This document shows, in pieces, positions 51,290 through 63,583 of a stretch of 64,000 nt of DNA. The DNA is from Lutjanus erythropterus (lineage: Eukaryota; Chordata; Actinopteri; Lutjaniformes; Lutjanidae), in contig CM034599.1 of assembly GCA_020091685.1 (NCBI GenBank), forward strand, positions 21,748,424 through 21,812,423, in the 5' to 3' direction. The position numbers and the translations under genes are program-made. Below the pieces are notes generated by a model that saw only the letters and a list, made by a program, of their open reading frames with translations, searched no databases and was not told the DNA's origin. Positions within the stretch are counted from its first letter, which is position 1. Every line of letters begins with the position of its first letter.

Positions 51290-52170
51290 GGCAGTCCTCG
51301 GCTTGATGTATGAAGATTTATGAGTATGAATTCCCCTATAATGGTTTGCCTCTCACCAGGGGCTACAACTAAACCAGCTTTCCTGTCCAGCCTCATGAAG
51401 ATAAAAAGAAATGAGATTTGTTAATCCACCGAATTTTGACATCCTCCCAATAGGCTCACTCCTGCCGCCTGGGGAAAATATCCACCAATGAGTACCCTCA
51501 AAAAAGTGAGGTGTGCAGAGTATGTGTGTCGGCAAGGATAATGAAGTCACTGTGACTCCCCCTGATGTGTGGCTCCATGTAGATGTTGTCTCTCCGTCTT
51601 TCAAGCTGGAGTTAATTGCGGTGTTTAGGCAGAGCTCAGTCTAGCTTCTAAACGGCAAAGGTTAATTAGCAACAGAAGGATCTCCACACAAGATATGTTG
51701 ACATTTACATTTCCTTCCTGGCTAAAATGAGAGAGAACCCCATTTGGTGGCGTTGGGATGGAAAAGGGGGAGAAAAACGATTCCTCTACAAACATCCTCA
51801 TTTCTATGCAAGGCTTGGCGTTGATATGCAGATTTGGCAGTTGGATGACATTTAAAAGTAGTTAATTGTGCAAATCTTTGTTTTAGACTGGAAAGGTCGT
51901 GGATAGTGAGAGTCTTTCATCATGAACTAACCCCCCCCTCATCAGCACAGCTGCAGAGAAGGGAGGGGGGTTTGTTGGTTTCTCCGCTGACCGCCTTATA
52001 AAGTCGCCCATTGCTTTTTCAAGGTGGTTCATGAATATTTATATGCACAAACTCTTTGGAAAATGAAAATTAATCTGCAGCCCGACGGGAGATGACTTGG
52101 CTATCTGTTTTCACCAAAGAGCGTAATTCTCCCTATTCAGGACGAGAATGCTCCATTGTTTTCTTTCTCA
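51290..52170. promoter_or_regulatory. candidate cluster of conserved non-coding elements
   Basis: Three repeat-free blocks (51300-51620, 51640-51850, 51980-52170) with motifs such as GGTTAATTAGCAACAG and CATGAATATTTATATGCA. They are separated by short G/C-homopolymer runs. Inference only. Confidence 0.25.
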
Positions 52171-54800
52171 TATTCCTAAATGTCTGGATATCAAATTAAA
52201 CATGTTGCTTCTTGATGAGGGACAATTTTGTTTTATTGGAATGTGTTCTTTCTCTTATTGCAACTCAACACAACAAACAACTGTTATGTTTCTGCTATAA
52301 GATCTGTTTTTGTTGGCTATCATCACTTAGCTATAGCAATTTGGGGGGGTAAACTCACACAGGAGAAGCAACCCTTTCCTCTAGAAGCAATATGATAATG
52401 CTAAATAGATTTATTGCATGTAATATTTTGTCCATATTTTGGATATTACCATCTAACAGGCAACACTGGTGAGAAAGCACAATGAATTAAAGATACAGCA
52501 GGTGCACAGATTGGAAATTTTACACCTGGTTTCACCTGAATAGCACAAATGGATACATAATTGCTCCATTTCATCACTTCCCTTCGCTGGGTGACATTAA
52601 AGGGAGCTCTTTGAGAGAACGCAATAAGGATGAATACATCCAACTGGGGACTTGAGCAATGCTCAAATCTGATCATGCATATTTCTATTTGTCTTTCAAC
52701 TGAAAAAAAGCCTCTCTCTTTGATTTAGCTACCATTAGAGTTCCTCCAAGGATACGCATGGTCTTGTTTGCTCGCTGAAATAACTCGATGCACATTTAAT
52801 CAACGCCTGATTCACCGACTGCTCCTTGTTTTCTCCTTGAAGCACGTTCTCACATCCTCCCTGGGGCGGTTTTCATCAATTAAAACAGTCCAGCCCTGCT
52901 CTAAAGCTACAGATGGCCAGCGTCAGACCCGACCAGATTCAGGGTCTCCCGGCCAACTGCTCTGACATGTCAGACATGCTGGTATGCCTTGTCACTCCCC
53001 ACTCCTCCACTGTAACAAAGGTTGGGCCGACTCCCCTCTGGAGCGCCAGGCCCAAGTGGCTCGCGGAGACGTGAGGCGTGACGGAGCCCCAGTCTCAAGG
53101 CCAAGAGTGCACCCCCAGACCTCCTTTCAAAGCTGCGCCTCCCTTCTCCTCCTCCTCCTCCTGAAACCTAGTGTCCATTTAATCCTTCTTCAATTCCATC
53201 TCTCGCCACCCAAACCCTCCAATCAACACCCCCTCCGCTCCCTCCAGAACAGTCGCTCACACACATTCCTTTTTGCATTTTCCTCACTCATTTTCCATCA
53301 CCAAATCTCACACGCTCACACTTGCTACTCGCCACCTTCTTGGCCCCTCACCACCCCGACCGCCCCGTCCCTCCACCCACCTCGGTTGCTTTCCAGGGGT
53401 GTGTATTTCACGCCCTGGTGGCTGGACAGGCTCCGGGTGATTTCCCAAGGTGGGGGCTGAAGGTTGGGCAGGAACCGGTGGTGTGGAGTGATGTCAGAGC
53501 CAGGAACTAGGACTTGTGTGAGTGTGCATGCGTGCATGTGTGTGTGTGTGCGGTGTCACTGCATATCTATGTGTCTGCATGTGTAGGAGTATATAGTTTG
53601 AACTCCCTTCAAAAGGCCAGCTGTACAAATGCTGCTCTGAATGAGAGAGGTGTTGAATTAACAAGCCATACGAGGCACCCTATTCTCCCGTGTTGCTCCA
53701 TACACTGACCTGGCAATAATGAGGCAGAGACACATTACAATGGTTCTTTATGGGTTATGTTCTGAACATTACTAGACCAAAGGGGCTAATGTGCTGGTGT
53801 GTGGAAAGCTAGATGAAATGACAGTGCAGTGAGCCAACTGAGCGTAATGAGAATATTGTGTTTTGAATAAACCGAAATGGGGTGAATTTGCACAGGATGT
53901 GGGCCAAGGCAACGTTCCCCGCTGTGCTCTTTAGACAGTGTTCGGGGATCTTTTTCAAACCAGCATGACAGTGCTTCCTCCACTGCGGCTAGGCTCTGAA
54001 AAACAGGCTTTATTTATTTATTTACTTCTATTTACTCAGGCTAGTCTGACCGAGCGTGCTAGGCTGCTTTTCAGAAACGCCCTGCTTCACCCACATTCGG
54101 TTACACACATTTCGCACCTCTGGGAGCCAAGGTTTCCCCGCTGTTGTTCACAGAGCGTTTCTACTTGACCAGCCGGGTGTTAATTGCCTTGCTCAGGGTC
54201 ACTTCCACTAAAAGTTACTTGGGAATGTGCTGGCTTTTTCTTTTGCTCTGCCCTCGTGTTTCCAGCTTAGGGATTTGAAGAAACAGCCTTCCAGTCAAAA
54301 GCCCAATTCTCTGAGCTACTCTAATGCACTGTAAAAATAAAATGTAAAAAAGCTGAGAGAGCTCATAATTTAAAGGCAGCTGTTGTTACTAGATTTTTTT
54401 TTTTACTTTTGAATCAAACTTCTAAGTTTTAAACAAGCTGAACTGATCTATAATATTTTGTTGAGATAATTTACTTTTTTCTTTAGATTAACTTGGATGT
54501 TCAAGCTTTAGAAGCCCCCCACAATTTCTGCTTCAAAAATCAATCACAGTGAACTGTGAACCTGATTTGTCTTTATTCATTTCCTCCAGGATTTCACAGG
54601 CTTTTCTTAGGGGATTATTCCATCTTAAAATACCTGATTTTACAGCAGCTTTTCTAAAAAACTGTGATGCATGTTGCAGTGTTTTTAGCATTTTTTGCAA
54701 TGAAAGTGAAAGTTGCAAAAGGTGTAAGTCAACTTGTTCCAAGAAGAATAAAACCACACTCTGAGTGTTCCAAGTAAACTTAACAAAAAGGCTCAGCATT

Positions 54801-54854
54801 ACCTACCAGTTGCACAATTCTAACACTTTTGTTAGAATTGTGCAACCGGCAGGT
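54801..54854. repeat. 24-bp-arm hairpin
   Basis: GTTGCACAATTCTAAC (54809-54824), loop ACTTTT, then GTTAGAATTGTGCAAC. The arms extend to ACCTACCA and CGGCAGGT with two mismatches. Confidence 0.85.
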
Positions 54855-54963
54855 ACACCACAAAGAAGCAAAATCTTTTAGGAGCTCAAATTCAGTCAAA
54901 ACAGCACAAAATATTAAAATATAAAAGTACACAGCAATGGTAAATGTCAATGACACCAAACCA

Positions 54964-55025
<62 letters not shown>
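54964..55025. repeat. (AAT)n microsatellite
   Basis: About 20 uninterrupted AAT units. Translation gives a poly-Asn or poly-Leu artefact. Confidence 0.95.
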
Positions 55026-55029
<4 letters not shown>

Positions 55030-58000
55030 CGCACATGTATGAAGTTTGTGCAGGTGACTGATAGCTGGAACTCACAGGAGGGTATGATTGGTCAGATTTA
55101 TGTTAATTGTGCAACATTGCACCTTCCAGGAGGGACTGATCATTTGGATGCTTGAAGATTAAATGATTACATCTTAAAATATTAAATTATAATTCACTTT
55201 CACTTCAATGAGTTTTCCAAACAATTCATGAAATACAAATGTTGAAATGAAAAGTAAATTATCTGAACAAAACATTATTTGTTAGTAAAACTTTTAAAAA
55301 CCTAACAGTTTGTATTGTTTTCAAAAATCTACTTAAATAAGTTGCCTTATAATTTTGCTTTTTCTCACTTTATTTAGTTTTTACAGTGTGGTTAGTGCAG
55401 GAATAGGTTGATGGCGAAAAGCTTTTTTGACTAAGCTTCAAGTTTTCTGTAGCACTCTCTAAATGAACTGCTCACCATGCTCAATAGGAGTATCAAAATG
55501 TTAACTGCAGACTTGTAGCTTATTGTATTTGGTCCTTTAAAACGGTCCTCTGTGTAATTAGCTAAATGTCTGCTTGTCAACACTGTGGTTCCATTCAGCT
55601 ACGTGACGATCAAGCACGTCTCTCCAACTTTCTTTTGTTGCCCTTCTATGATTTAGTTCATTTTTACCCAGAAATGACTTCATCAAAAGGAGGCAGGATT
55701 TGTATCTCAAAACTAAACATGTTGAACAATACACTGGCACCAGCACCAGCGAGTGTATGCGTGTGTGTAGGCATGTCCAAAACTGTCTGTGCCCATAGGC
55801 GCACAGTACGTGACCAGCTTCCAGGAGTCTTGTCTGCCTGTTCAACTCCCACCATTGTAACTCCATAAACAACATGTAAAGCCACTGGTCAGGAAATTAA
55901 TTTCTGTGGTTGAAACACTGACAACCTGTCTCCTCACAGCTATTCTCAAAGTTTTTTTTTGTTTTTTTTTAAGATCCTGCTGTTTGTAGTGAAAGGAAAC
56001 AAAAGGACGGCACAGACTTGGGAAATTGTTTTCCTGTTCTCTTTGAATGGTCTGTCTACTTTCCTTTGTTGTTCACCATTCTTATTTTTCTGAAATTCAG
56101 ATTTTTTTATGTAAGCAAACTCATTTTAGATGAGAGGTCAGCATCATGTCAAGTTGGCATTGTTGCCTAAATAAAAAAAAATCAAAAAACTTTCACACTA
56201 ATGCAGAACCTGCAAAGTCTTTGATTTAAGTGACACGTTATTCGATGAATAATTACAGCAAACAATAAGCAAATTGAGTTAATTATGTTTTCTTTCAGGA
56301 AATATGGGAAACCTTAATCATTGGCTGCAATGAAAATATATATACACACACTTTCACATAATGGATCCTCTGTATTTATGGAGTGTGAAATGACAAACTT
56401 TAGCCAGAGATTGTAACATTATTATTTAATAAACTCAAAAGTTTTTCTTCAATACCATAGCTTTCTCCAATAAATCTAAAACTTTAATAACCTACAAATG
56501 TATGACTTTATGTAAACGTGCCACTTTTCATCTGCTGGTGGAAAGTATTTTAATTTCCCCACCCAACCACACACTGTAATAAATGCGTAATAAGACTAAT
56601 AAAAGCATCAGTCAGCAGAAATCTGCCTCTTCCACATCTGTATCAGCCAGCAGAGATAAGATGCTTCACATCAGGTCAAGACAAGGTAAAGAAGAAATAA
56701 GAGCTGAGGCAACAGTCGTTGAAATATTGCCAGTATCTGATTGGACTGATGGCTTTGTTTGGGAGCCAAGTTAATCCCTGGAATGTTTGTTCTATGCTTT
56801 CCTGATGGACAATAACAGATTATTTCCATAAAAGAGGATGAACTCGTCCTGTTGTTGTTCACCACGTCCTTTTTTCCACTCTGGATCTTTTCTCTATCTT
56901 TCATCTTGTTGGCGTTGTCCTCATGTGTCTGTGTATCCAGGACTGGTGTTTGGCTTTAATTTATCCTCTAGCCTGTATATCAAAGAGGAGGCAGGTGTGA
57001 TCTGTTAAGAAACTGTCATACAGATGATCAAGATGTGCTGTCTGTAAGTGGGAGGATCCAGGTCAGCTGTGGTCAGGATGACTGCTTATCTGAATGGGAA
57101 GTGATTTGCAGAGTTCAGCTGACTGGATCTAGCCTCTCTCATAGAGGAGCAATGTGGAGACCAATATGAGTAATCCTCCTGACCTTATCATTGGATTAAC
57201 TAAACAAAACCCTCAGGAACATCTGCGGCCATCTAAATATTGAAAACAACAAATTAAACCTGTTGCTTGTTTGATTGTGTATGATTAGACAGTGAGAGTC
57301 TGTGTACCTGCATGGGATTGGAATTGTATTTTAACAGATTAAAGTGTGTTGGCAGCCTATTCTCTTTCATCTGCTTAAAAGTAACACGACTTTAGACCTA
57401 AAAATTTCATGCAGTGCCTACGGCAAGTCCAATTTTGTGCACAGGTGACACACTAATCCTTCACTTTTAAAAAAGCTTTCAAGTGATGTGGTACAAAGAA
57501 CAAGAAAGTCATAGTATTAGTAATATACATACTGCCGTTACAACCACAGTTACTGCAGTTAATTCACAGGATTGTTTGGGCTGGGTCTTAAAGTTAACTC
57601 TCTGATTAAAAGCGGATGGGTTGCGGGTGAGAAATAGGGTGTTGGTGCATTTTCAAATAGGCACAGCAGCGCAACTACATTGACCATTACTGCACACATT
57701 GAAACGAAACTGAAAACAGCCTCATTAAACAGACTAAAAAGAAATCACCTGGAAAGCTTGCACTGCTCATGCACGTGTGGGTGTGGGTCCTTACATCTGA
57801 GAAAATAATGCAATTGGGTGGGTGGGTGGATAATTTTAAGTGTACGTGCAGATTTGGATTAACTCATCTGCACATCACCACCAGATATGGAGGGCGAGGT
57901 GGGATGGTTGAATGGGTTTCACCCAGGAGGCCAGGATTTGTGTCCCTTGAGAAACCAAGAGGACCATGTGACTTATGTAACGCAATGCAACACAAAGGAG

Positions 58001-59089
58001 CGTACTTCCCAAACCATGATTTCTTCCTAAACTTAACAAAGTAGTCTTATTGCCTTAACCTAACATGTTTATTTTTGTTACCATGATGACGAGGGTCACC
58101 TGACTATGGATCTGCTCTCCACAGAAGTGAATTGGAAAGATCTGATCTGTCACCTATATGCAAAATTGGACTTCAGCATATACACTGTGCCCAGTTTGAC
58201 TGTGTGAAATTGTGTTGTTTGTACCCAGAAAGAAGAGACATAGCTGATATATACCCACACACTATTCAGCAGACAAGCGAGAAAGTGTAAGCTGAGAGAG
58301 CACTATGTAGACACTGTTTAAATATAGATTACATGAAGAAAGGGTAAACTGCAAGGAAAAAATATGAATTTTTCACACTGAAAAATATCCTGTCTGTTCA
58401 CCTCTACAGGTGCATGCATGGAGCAGCAGATTTGCGAAAAGGAAGATGATTAGACACAGTCACTCAAGAAAATATTCCAATTTATATGTTATACAGCTAA
58501 ACACTGATGACTGATATATAAACACCATGCTATAATAATTACTCTAAGTGACTGTGAAATAACTTCCTTGGTTAGTTGTACCATTTTACCTACTCTACAG
58601 AAACATGAATGCCTTAAAAATACTTTTAATTCAGTATAAGCCTCCCCAAATGACTACATATTGTACAACATTAACTCAGCGCATTAGTTTAAGAAAGTAA
58701 TTGGAGTGAATCTTTGACTGTCTAATTGACTCCCAGTCAAAACAGTCACTTCTGCAGAATGGAATATTTAAATAAAGAGTGAATGCATTTTGTCTCACTT
58801 TGTCAAGCTCTTCCTCTCTCAGATTAGCGATGCTGCACAAAATGAAACAGCTGCTCAGCATGAAAATAAAGACTTGGAAATTACTTTTATTAGAAAACAT
58901 AAGAACCAACAACTGCAATTTAGTTACAGTTTGCCCTTTAGTTTATACTGTGTACTTTAAATGTTTTTTTTTTTAAAAAATGAATCTTGATAGTCCACCT
59001 CACTCATTCACTTATAATTGACAGTGATCTCTTTAAAAAAATAATGTCCATATTGACAAACACATCTGGCCACAGACAGCAGGTTAACC

Positions 59090-59420
59090 TTTGTAACATG
59101 GATTAATTACTGTTAACCGAGGGTAGTTGAGGTTTCTGGCCTCAGGGCACATTTCCTGTTAATCATGCAAATTTTGACTCTCCCCCAAATAATCAAAGGC
59201 TCCCTAACAAAAATCTTTTGCTTTCAAGATTAATTGCTGGCAGCTCTATATTTTCTAACACCGCCTGGCCTGTGAACACCATGCCAACACTAACCAGCTA
59301 TAGCAGCAGACTCATACACCTTGCAGAAGGACTCCATTCATCAGCCTGTCAGTTCAATAACATCAATAGCCCCGTGGCCAGTGGTTAATCCAGCTACTAA
59401 GAGGTCCACAGAGCCACACC
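59090..59420. promoter_or_regulatory. candidate conserved element with an octamer motif
   Basis: TTAATCATGCAAATTTTGAC contains a perfect POU octamer, ATGCAAAT (59165-59172). It is followed by AATAATCAAAGGCTCC, whose ATCAAAGG core suits TCF/LEF. The stretch is repeat-free. Confidence 0.3.
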
Positions 59421-61614
59421 TCTCCTCTGATCACAGCAGATGTGTCCAATTCTCAGCCACCCTGGTGCGTTTACTCACTCGATTCTAATCACAGTCTCTT
59501 TCCCATTTCCTCACCTTGAATAGACCTGATGGCGCTGACCAGGACAGATAATCAACCTGAGAGGCTTTGCATTAAAGCCAGAGAATGAAATGTTGGAGAA
59601 ACCAGTAAGAGCGAGCTAGATTTCGGAAATATACAACCGAAAAAATCCCACCCAGTGATGTGCGAGTCACACTCGAAACACTCACACTACAGTGCAACTC
59701 TGTATTTGTGGAAATGTATCAAGTTAATTACTGTTTTCAAGAAAAGCAACTGGTGCTTGTTTCAATTCAGTGCTCACTCTGCAGCCCGGAGCCCAGTCCC
59801 TGAGCTGAAGTGAAGGTCTGACTTGGATTACATGACTCACTCACCTACAAGTTGCCACACTCAGCAACTGTTGCAGAATGAGCCTGTGAAGCCGCTGTGA
59901 AATTACTCATTTCACCATCACAATATGATCAACTGGTCGGATAGTGTTTGGAAAGTCTAGAAGAGCTGCACAGTTAAATTAATTTCAGCCTATTCAAGTT
60001 TGCGGAAGGCTAAAGCAGAAGTTAGTCCCGAGTGTACATGCTCCATGGGCATCCGTTCAGGCCTCCTTCCAAAGCCCTTCCCCGAAGAAAACATGACCAC
60101 ACACTACCTGACTGCAACTACAGAGGATGAGTCCACCAAAGAGAGCATTGGTGAGAGGATCGCAAAGCAACATTGTCATCGCTAACCATTTCAACATAAA
60201 CAACAAACATAGTTGATCTTTGTACTGGGAAATTTTGGTTGCACTTCCTCTGTTATTCATGTGCAACTAGGTTTCTTTAGCTTTAGCTTTAGCTAAAGAT
60301 TTAACTAAAGACTTTAGCTATTGACTTGTGTTACCCTCCCCTTCCAATCATGTAGGAGAACCTGGGGTGTCTGGCTCTATCTAGAGACAGTATTTGGTTT
60401 GTCCATTCTGGGCTACTGTGAGAACATGGCAGTACAATATGGTGGACGTGCGCTCTCTATAGATACAAACGGCTCATTCTAAGGTGATGAAAACACAATT
60501 GTTCTTATTTTCACTCATGAATCACACTTATGAATATTATATTTCATTTCTGCTATATTCTTACAATAAATCCACATACATCTTACACACTGGACCTTTA
60601 TTGTATTTGATAGCACTCTTACAACACATGAGAACAATGCAACTTTCCAGAGAAAAGCTCAAAAAGGAGGAGCATCTTGGCTTTGATTCCCCTCTGTGTC
60701 TGTCTGTGTTTTTTCCTGAGCGGAGCAGCTCTGTGTGATCTCAGGGGCTGCTCCGTGATCTGTTATTCCGGTGCTTTCTGGGTGTCTGTCTCTCTGTGAT
60801 ACTCCCCGCAGACCTCCCCCTGCTCTGATCCGAGATCACCCGGCTTTAACAGTGAGGATTGTCCCGAGTGTGTTTCTCTCAGTAGGTCTCTCTGTAGAGG
60901 AGGATTCTCTTACACGAGATCTGCACCCTTAAACGCGTCTGTCAGTTCTTCTTGATTCCATTGATTTTCCACAGTCTGAAGGCTTAAAGCTGCTTATTTG
61001 AAACAGTCTTTTTTTCTCTGTGTGTGTTTAAAAGACAGAGGAAAAACACATTTTGTGTGTTTGTCCTGTTTGGCTAATTCACAAACATGGAAAGTGACCC
61101 TCATGTGTACATGTGTGAAAGACATGGGGTCGTGGCCTTGGCAAGCCCTCATCTCTCTAACTCTAGCCTTTGTCCCATCCTGCCACAAACTGCCTCTCTC
61201 TGGCTGTAACCTTTCTCCGTCTGACCCAAACCCTCATCACCCTTATCCCTGCCCGTCCACTGCATGAGATCCATGAGGTAATAAACACAACAACCCGCCT
61301 GACCTCTCCGACACACAGCTCACAGTAGAACACAGCTCTCTGTCTGGTATGACAGGAATCTCTTTTTCTCTCTTTTCCTTCTCTTTACAAGTCAGAGTGA
61401 TGTAGAGAAAAGTGTATTGACTTTGAAGGTTGGCTACAGAAACATCACAGGCGTTGTGCTCAAAGCTGTCCAAGGTAAAAAGCAGATCAATACTTTTCAT
61501 ATTCCGCTGCGGTGGAGTGCTATCGACCAGGGCCTTCACATAGCCATGCTGCTTCACAACCAGCATGGCGTGTCGTTGCAAAACGTGCTATTTTAATCAG
61601 AGAAAGACACTCTA

Positions 61615-61722
61615 TATGTCTGACAACTCTGCTCTCATCTCCATCCACCACTCTCTTCCTCTCCTTCTTCTCTCCACCCCTCCCGTCCTCTCCTCTCCCG
61701 TCCTCTCGTCTCGTCTTCTCGA
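61615..61722. repeat. polypyrimidine (CT-rich) tract
   Basis: A strongly strand-asymmetric C/T run with CTCTTCCTCTCC and CCGTCCTCTC units, of the kind that can form triplex DNA. Confidence 0.8.
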
Positions 61723-61982
61723 GGATTGATGGATCAGAAAAGTGGTTCCATCCACAGAATAAGAGTCTAAAGAGAAGCTGTCAGAACCAAAGTGACACAG
61801 AGAGATAGAGACATCCACCGGAGTGCATGTGTCGTTACAAGACAGGGTGACACTTAAGAGGCTGTTTGACAGTAGTCGAGCTGGGGCTCAAAGTGTTCTT
61901 TGCTGGTGGCAAAAAACAGGCGCTCCCGCACTTTAAAAGTGATGCCTTTCTGCCCCATTTCTCCTTTAAGACGCCTTACATA

Positions 61983-63163
61983 CACTCTTAGAAATAAGGG
62001 TTACAAAACGGTTCTTCTTGAAGGGCTGAGGGTCTACCCAGAACCATTTGCTTCTGAAGAACCCCTTTTGGAAGAAAATTTTAGTCCAGAGTACTTTGTA
62101 AGACTAAGGGCTCTATTAAGATCCCTTTTCATCCAAAGGGCCCTTTTTGGAAGAGGGAGTTCTTTAACAATTGTTAGAATCCTTGAAGAACTTTTTCATC
62201 AAGGGTCCATTGTACCAAAATATGAAAGGGTTCTTGGTAGAATTCTTTGGGTGGATTCAAGTTAAGTTAATACCACTGGAACATAAATGGTTTCTTTGTA
62301 GAACCCCTGATAGCCATTTTCCACCAACATGGAACTGGCCCTGTTCAGATTCAGAACCTGAAAAGTTGGTTCACAAACCAAAAACCAAACCAAAAATAGC
62401 AGGTTTTCCTTGGGAACCAAAGTGGGCATCTCTCATTCTACTGGCTGTTGTGCATTGTGCAACACCCTCTGTTCATGGCATCCTTGAGTACGAAGGTTCC
62501 ACTCAAAACTGGTGGAAATGCAGAATGGTTTACTAGATGGCACCAAGGTTCTGAGAACCTTTAATGAACTGGTTCAGGAACCAGAGCTCATTTGGTGGAA
62601 AAGGGTCAGTGTGTACTAATCCAGGGAATATAAAAAGGTTCTTGTTAGAACCCCCTCGGCGTGTTCTAGATAAAAGCCTTGGATTGTAAAAAGGTTCTCA
62701 GTAGAACCCCCTGAACATGTTCTACTTAAAAACTCTTGGAATATAGAAAGGTTCTCGGTCGGACCCCCTGAGTGTGTTTTAGATAAAACCCTCAGAATAT
62801 AGAAAGGTTCTCAGTAGAACCCTCTGAGTGGGGTCTGGATAAATCCTGTGGAATACAAAAAGGTTCTAGGTATAACATTTCCACCTTAGACAGTGGAAAT
62901 TGTCTGAATAAAACCCCTAGAGAGGGTTCTGGGTGAAAGCATTACACCACAGAGGGGTTCTCCTTTAGAACCTTTCTTTGGTGAAACTGCTGACAGGTTT
63001 TAGCTATATAACCCTTTATATTGGATTCTAGGCAGAACTCTCTGAAAAGGGTTCCAGGTAGAACCTTTATAAGAGGTCCTACAAGGAAACAAAAGAGTTC
63101 TCCTATGGGGACCAGCCCAAGAACCCTTTATGTTTCTAGTTAGCACCTTTACCTCTAAGAGTG
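61983..63163 (+). mobile_element. GGTTCT element, copy E, with a nested MITE
   Basis: It starts CACTCTTAGAAATAAGGG after TA and ends CTCTAAGAGTG. The modules GAAGGGCTGAGGGTCTACCC and GAACCATTTGCTTCTGAAGA match the other copies. The tandem array is interrupted at 62314-62604 by an unrelated element, which accounts for much of the extra length. Confidence 0.8.
62314..62604. mobile_element. small MITE inside GGTTCT copy E
   Basis: The ends CCATTTTCCACCAA and TTGGTGGAAAAGG are inverted repeats. Next to them are GGAACTGGCC on the left and GAACTGGTTCAGGAACCAGA on the right. It splits a 55-bp monomer after GTAGAACCCCTGA, with the array resuming at about 62605. No clear target duplication. Confidence 0.65.
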
Positions 63164-63499
63164 TTGGTCTATTTCATTGTTCAAACTTGATGCTAGAAAA
63201 ATTCAAATACACACACGTCCATATACACACTTACCTCCAAACACCCTCCAGTAAATTGTGTGCAATTTTTGGATTCTTCTTCGCTGCCCTTCACGATGTA
63301 ATCCAGAAACAGCTGGAGGCCTGTTTGTTGATGACAAGCCTACGGCCCAATCACATTCATTCCACTTAATGTGATTTCACCTATCCTGCGGCTGCTGGCC
63401 TGGACCCCTACTGTCAACCTGATATAGCCAGCATATCTGCTGCGCTTCTCTTAACGTGTGAAAGACTTGACACTGTCATTGGCAGCAATAGCAGAACAT

Positions 63500-63583
63500 G
63501 ATCATCATCATGCTCATCACCACCACCAGCGCCACCATCACTCTCACTATCATCATGTTCATCTTCACTATCACCATCATCTT
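63500..63583. repeat. degenerate ATC/ACC trinucleotide tract
   Basis: Interrupted ATC, ACC and ACT triplets run for more than 80 bases (ATCATCATCATGCTCATCAC, CACCACCAGCGCCACCATCA). A cryptic triplet repeat, with no coding evidence. Confidence 0.8.

Larger units (their letters stand above)
54327..55388. mobile_element. foldback element with CACTGTAAAAA ends and an internal (AAT)n array
   Basis: CACTGTAAAAA at the left is mirrored by TTTTTACAGTG at the right. Further in, TTTTGTTGAGATAATTTACT (about 54458-54477) matches the reverse complement of the sequence around 55257-55276 (AGTAAATTATCTGAACAAAA). The arms are thus long, with a unique centre that holds a short hairpin and an (AAT)n array. 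No ORF of substance. Confidence 0.7.

Noticed and set aside
52984..53460. 158-codon open frame in a pyrimidine-rich stretch
   Set aside because: Pro-, Ser- and Leu-rich translation of CT-rich DNA with no domain; no splice or promoter support.
54780..55034. Leucine-rich open frame on the - strand
   Set aside because: It is the translation of the (AAT)n microsatellite.
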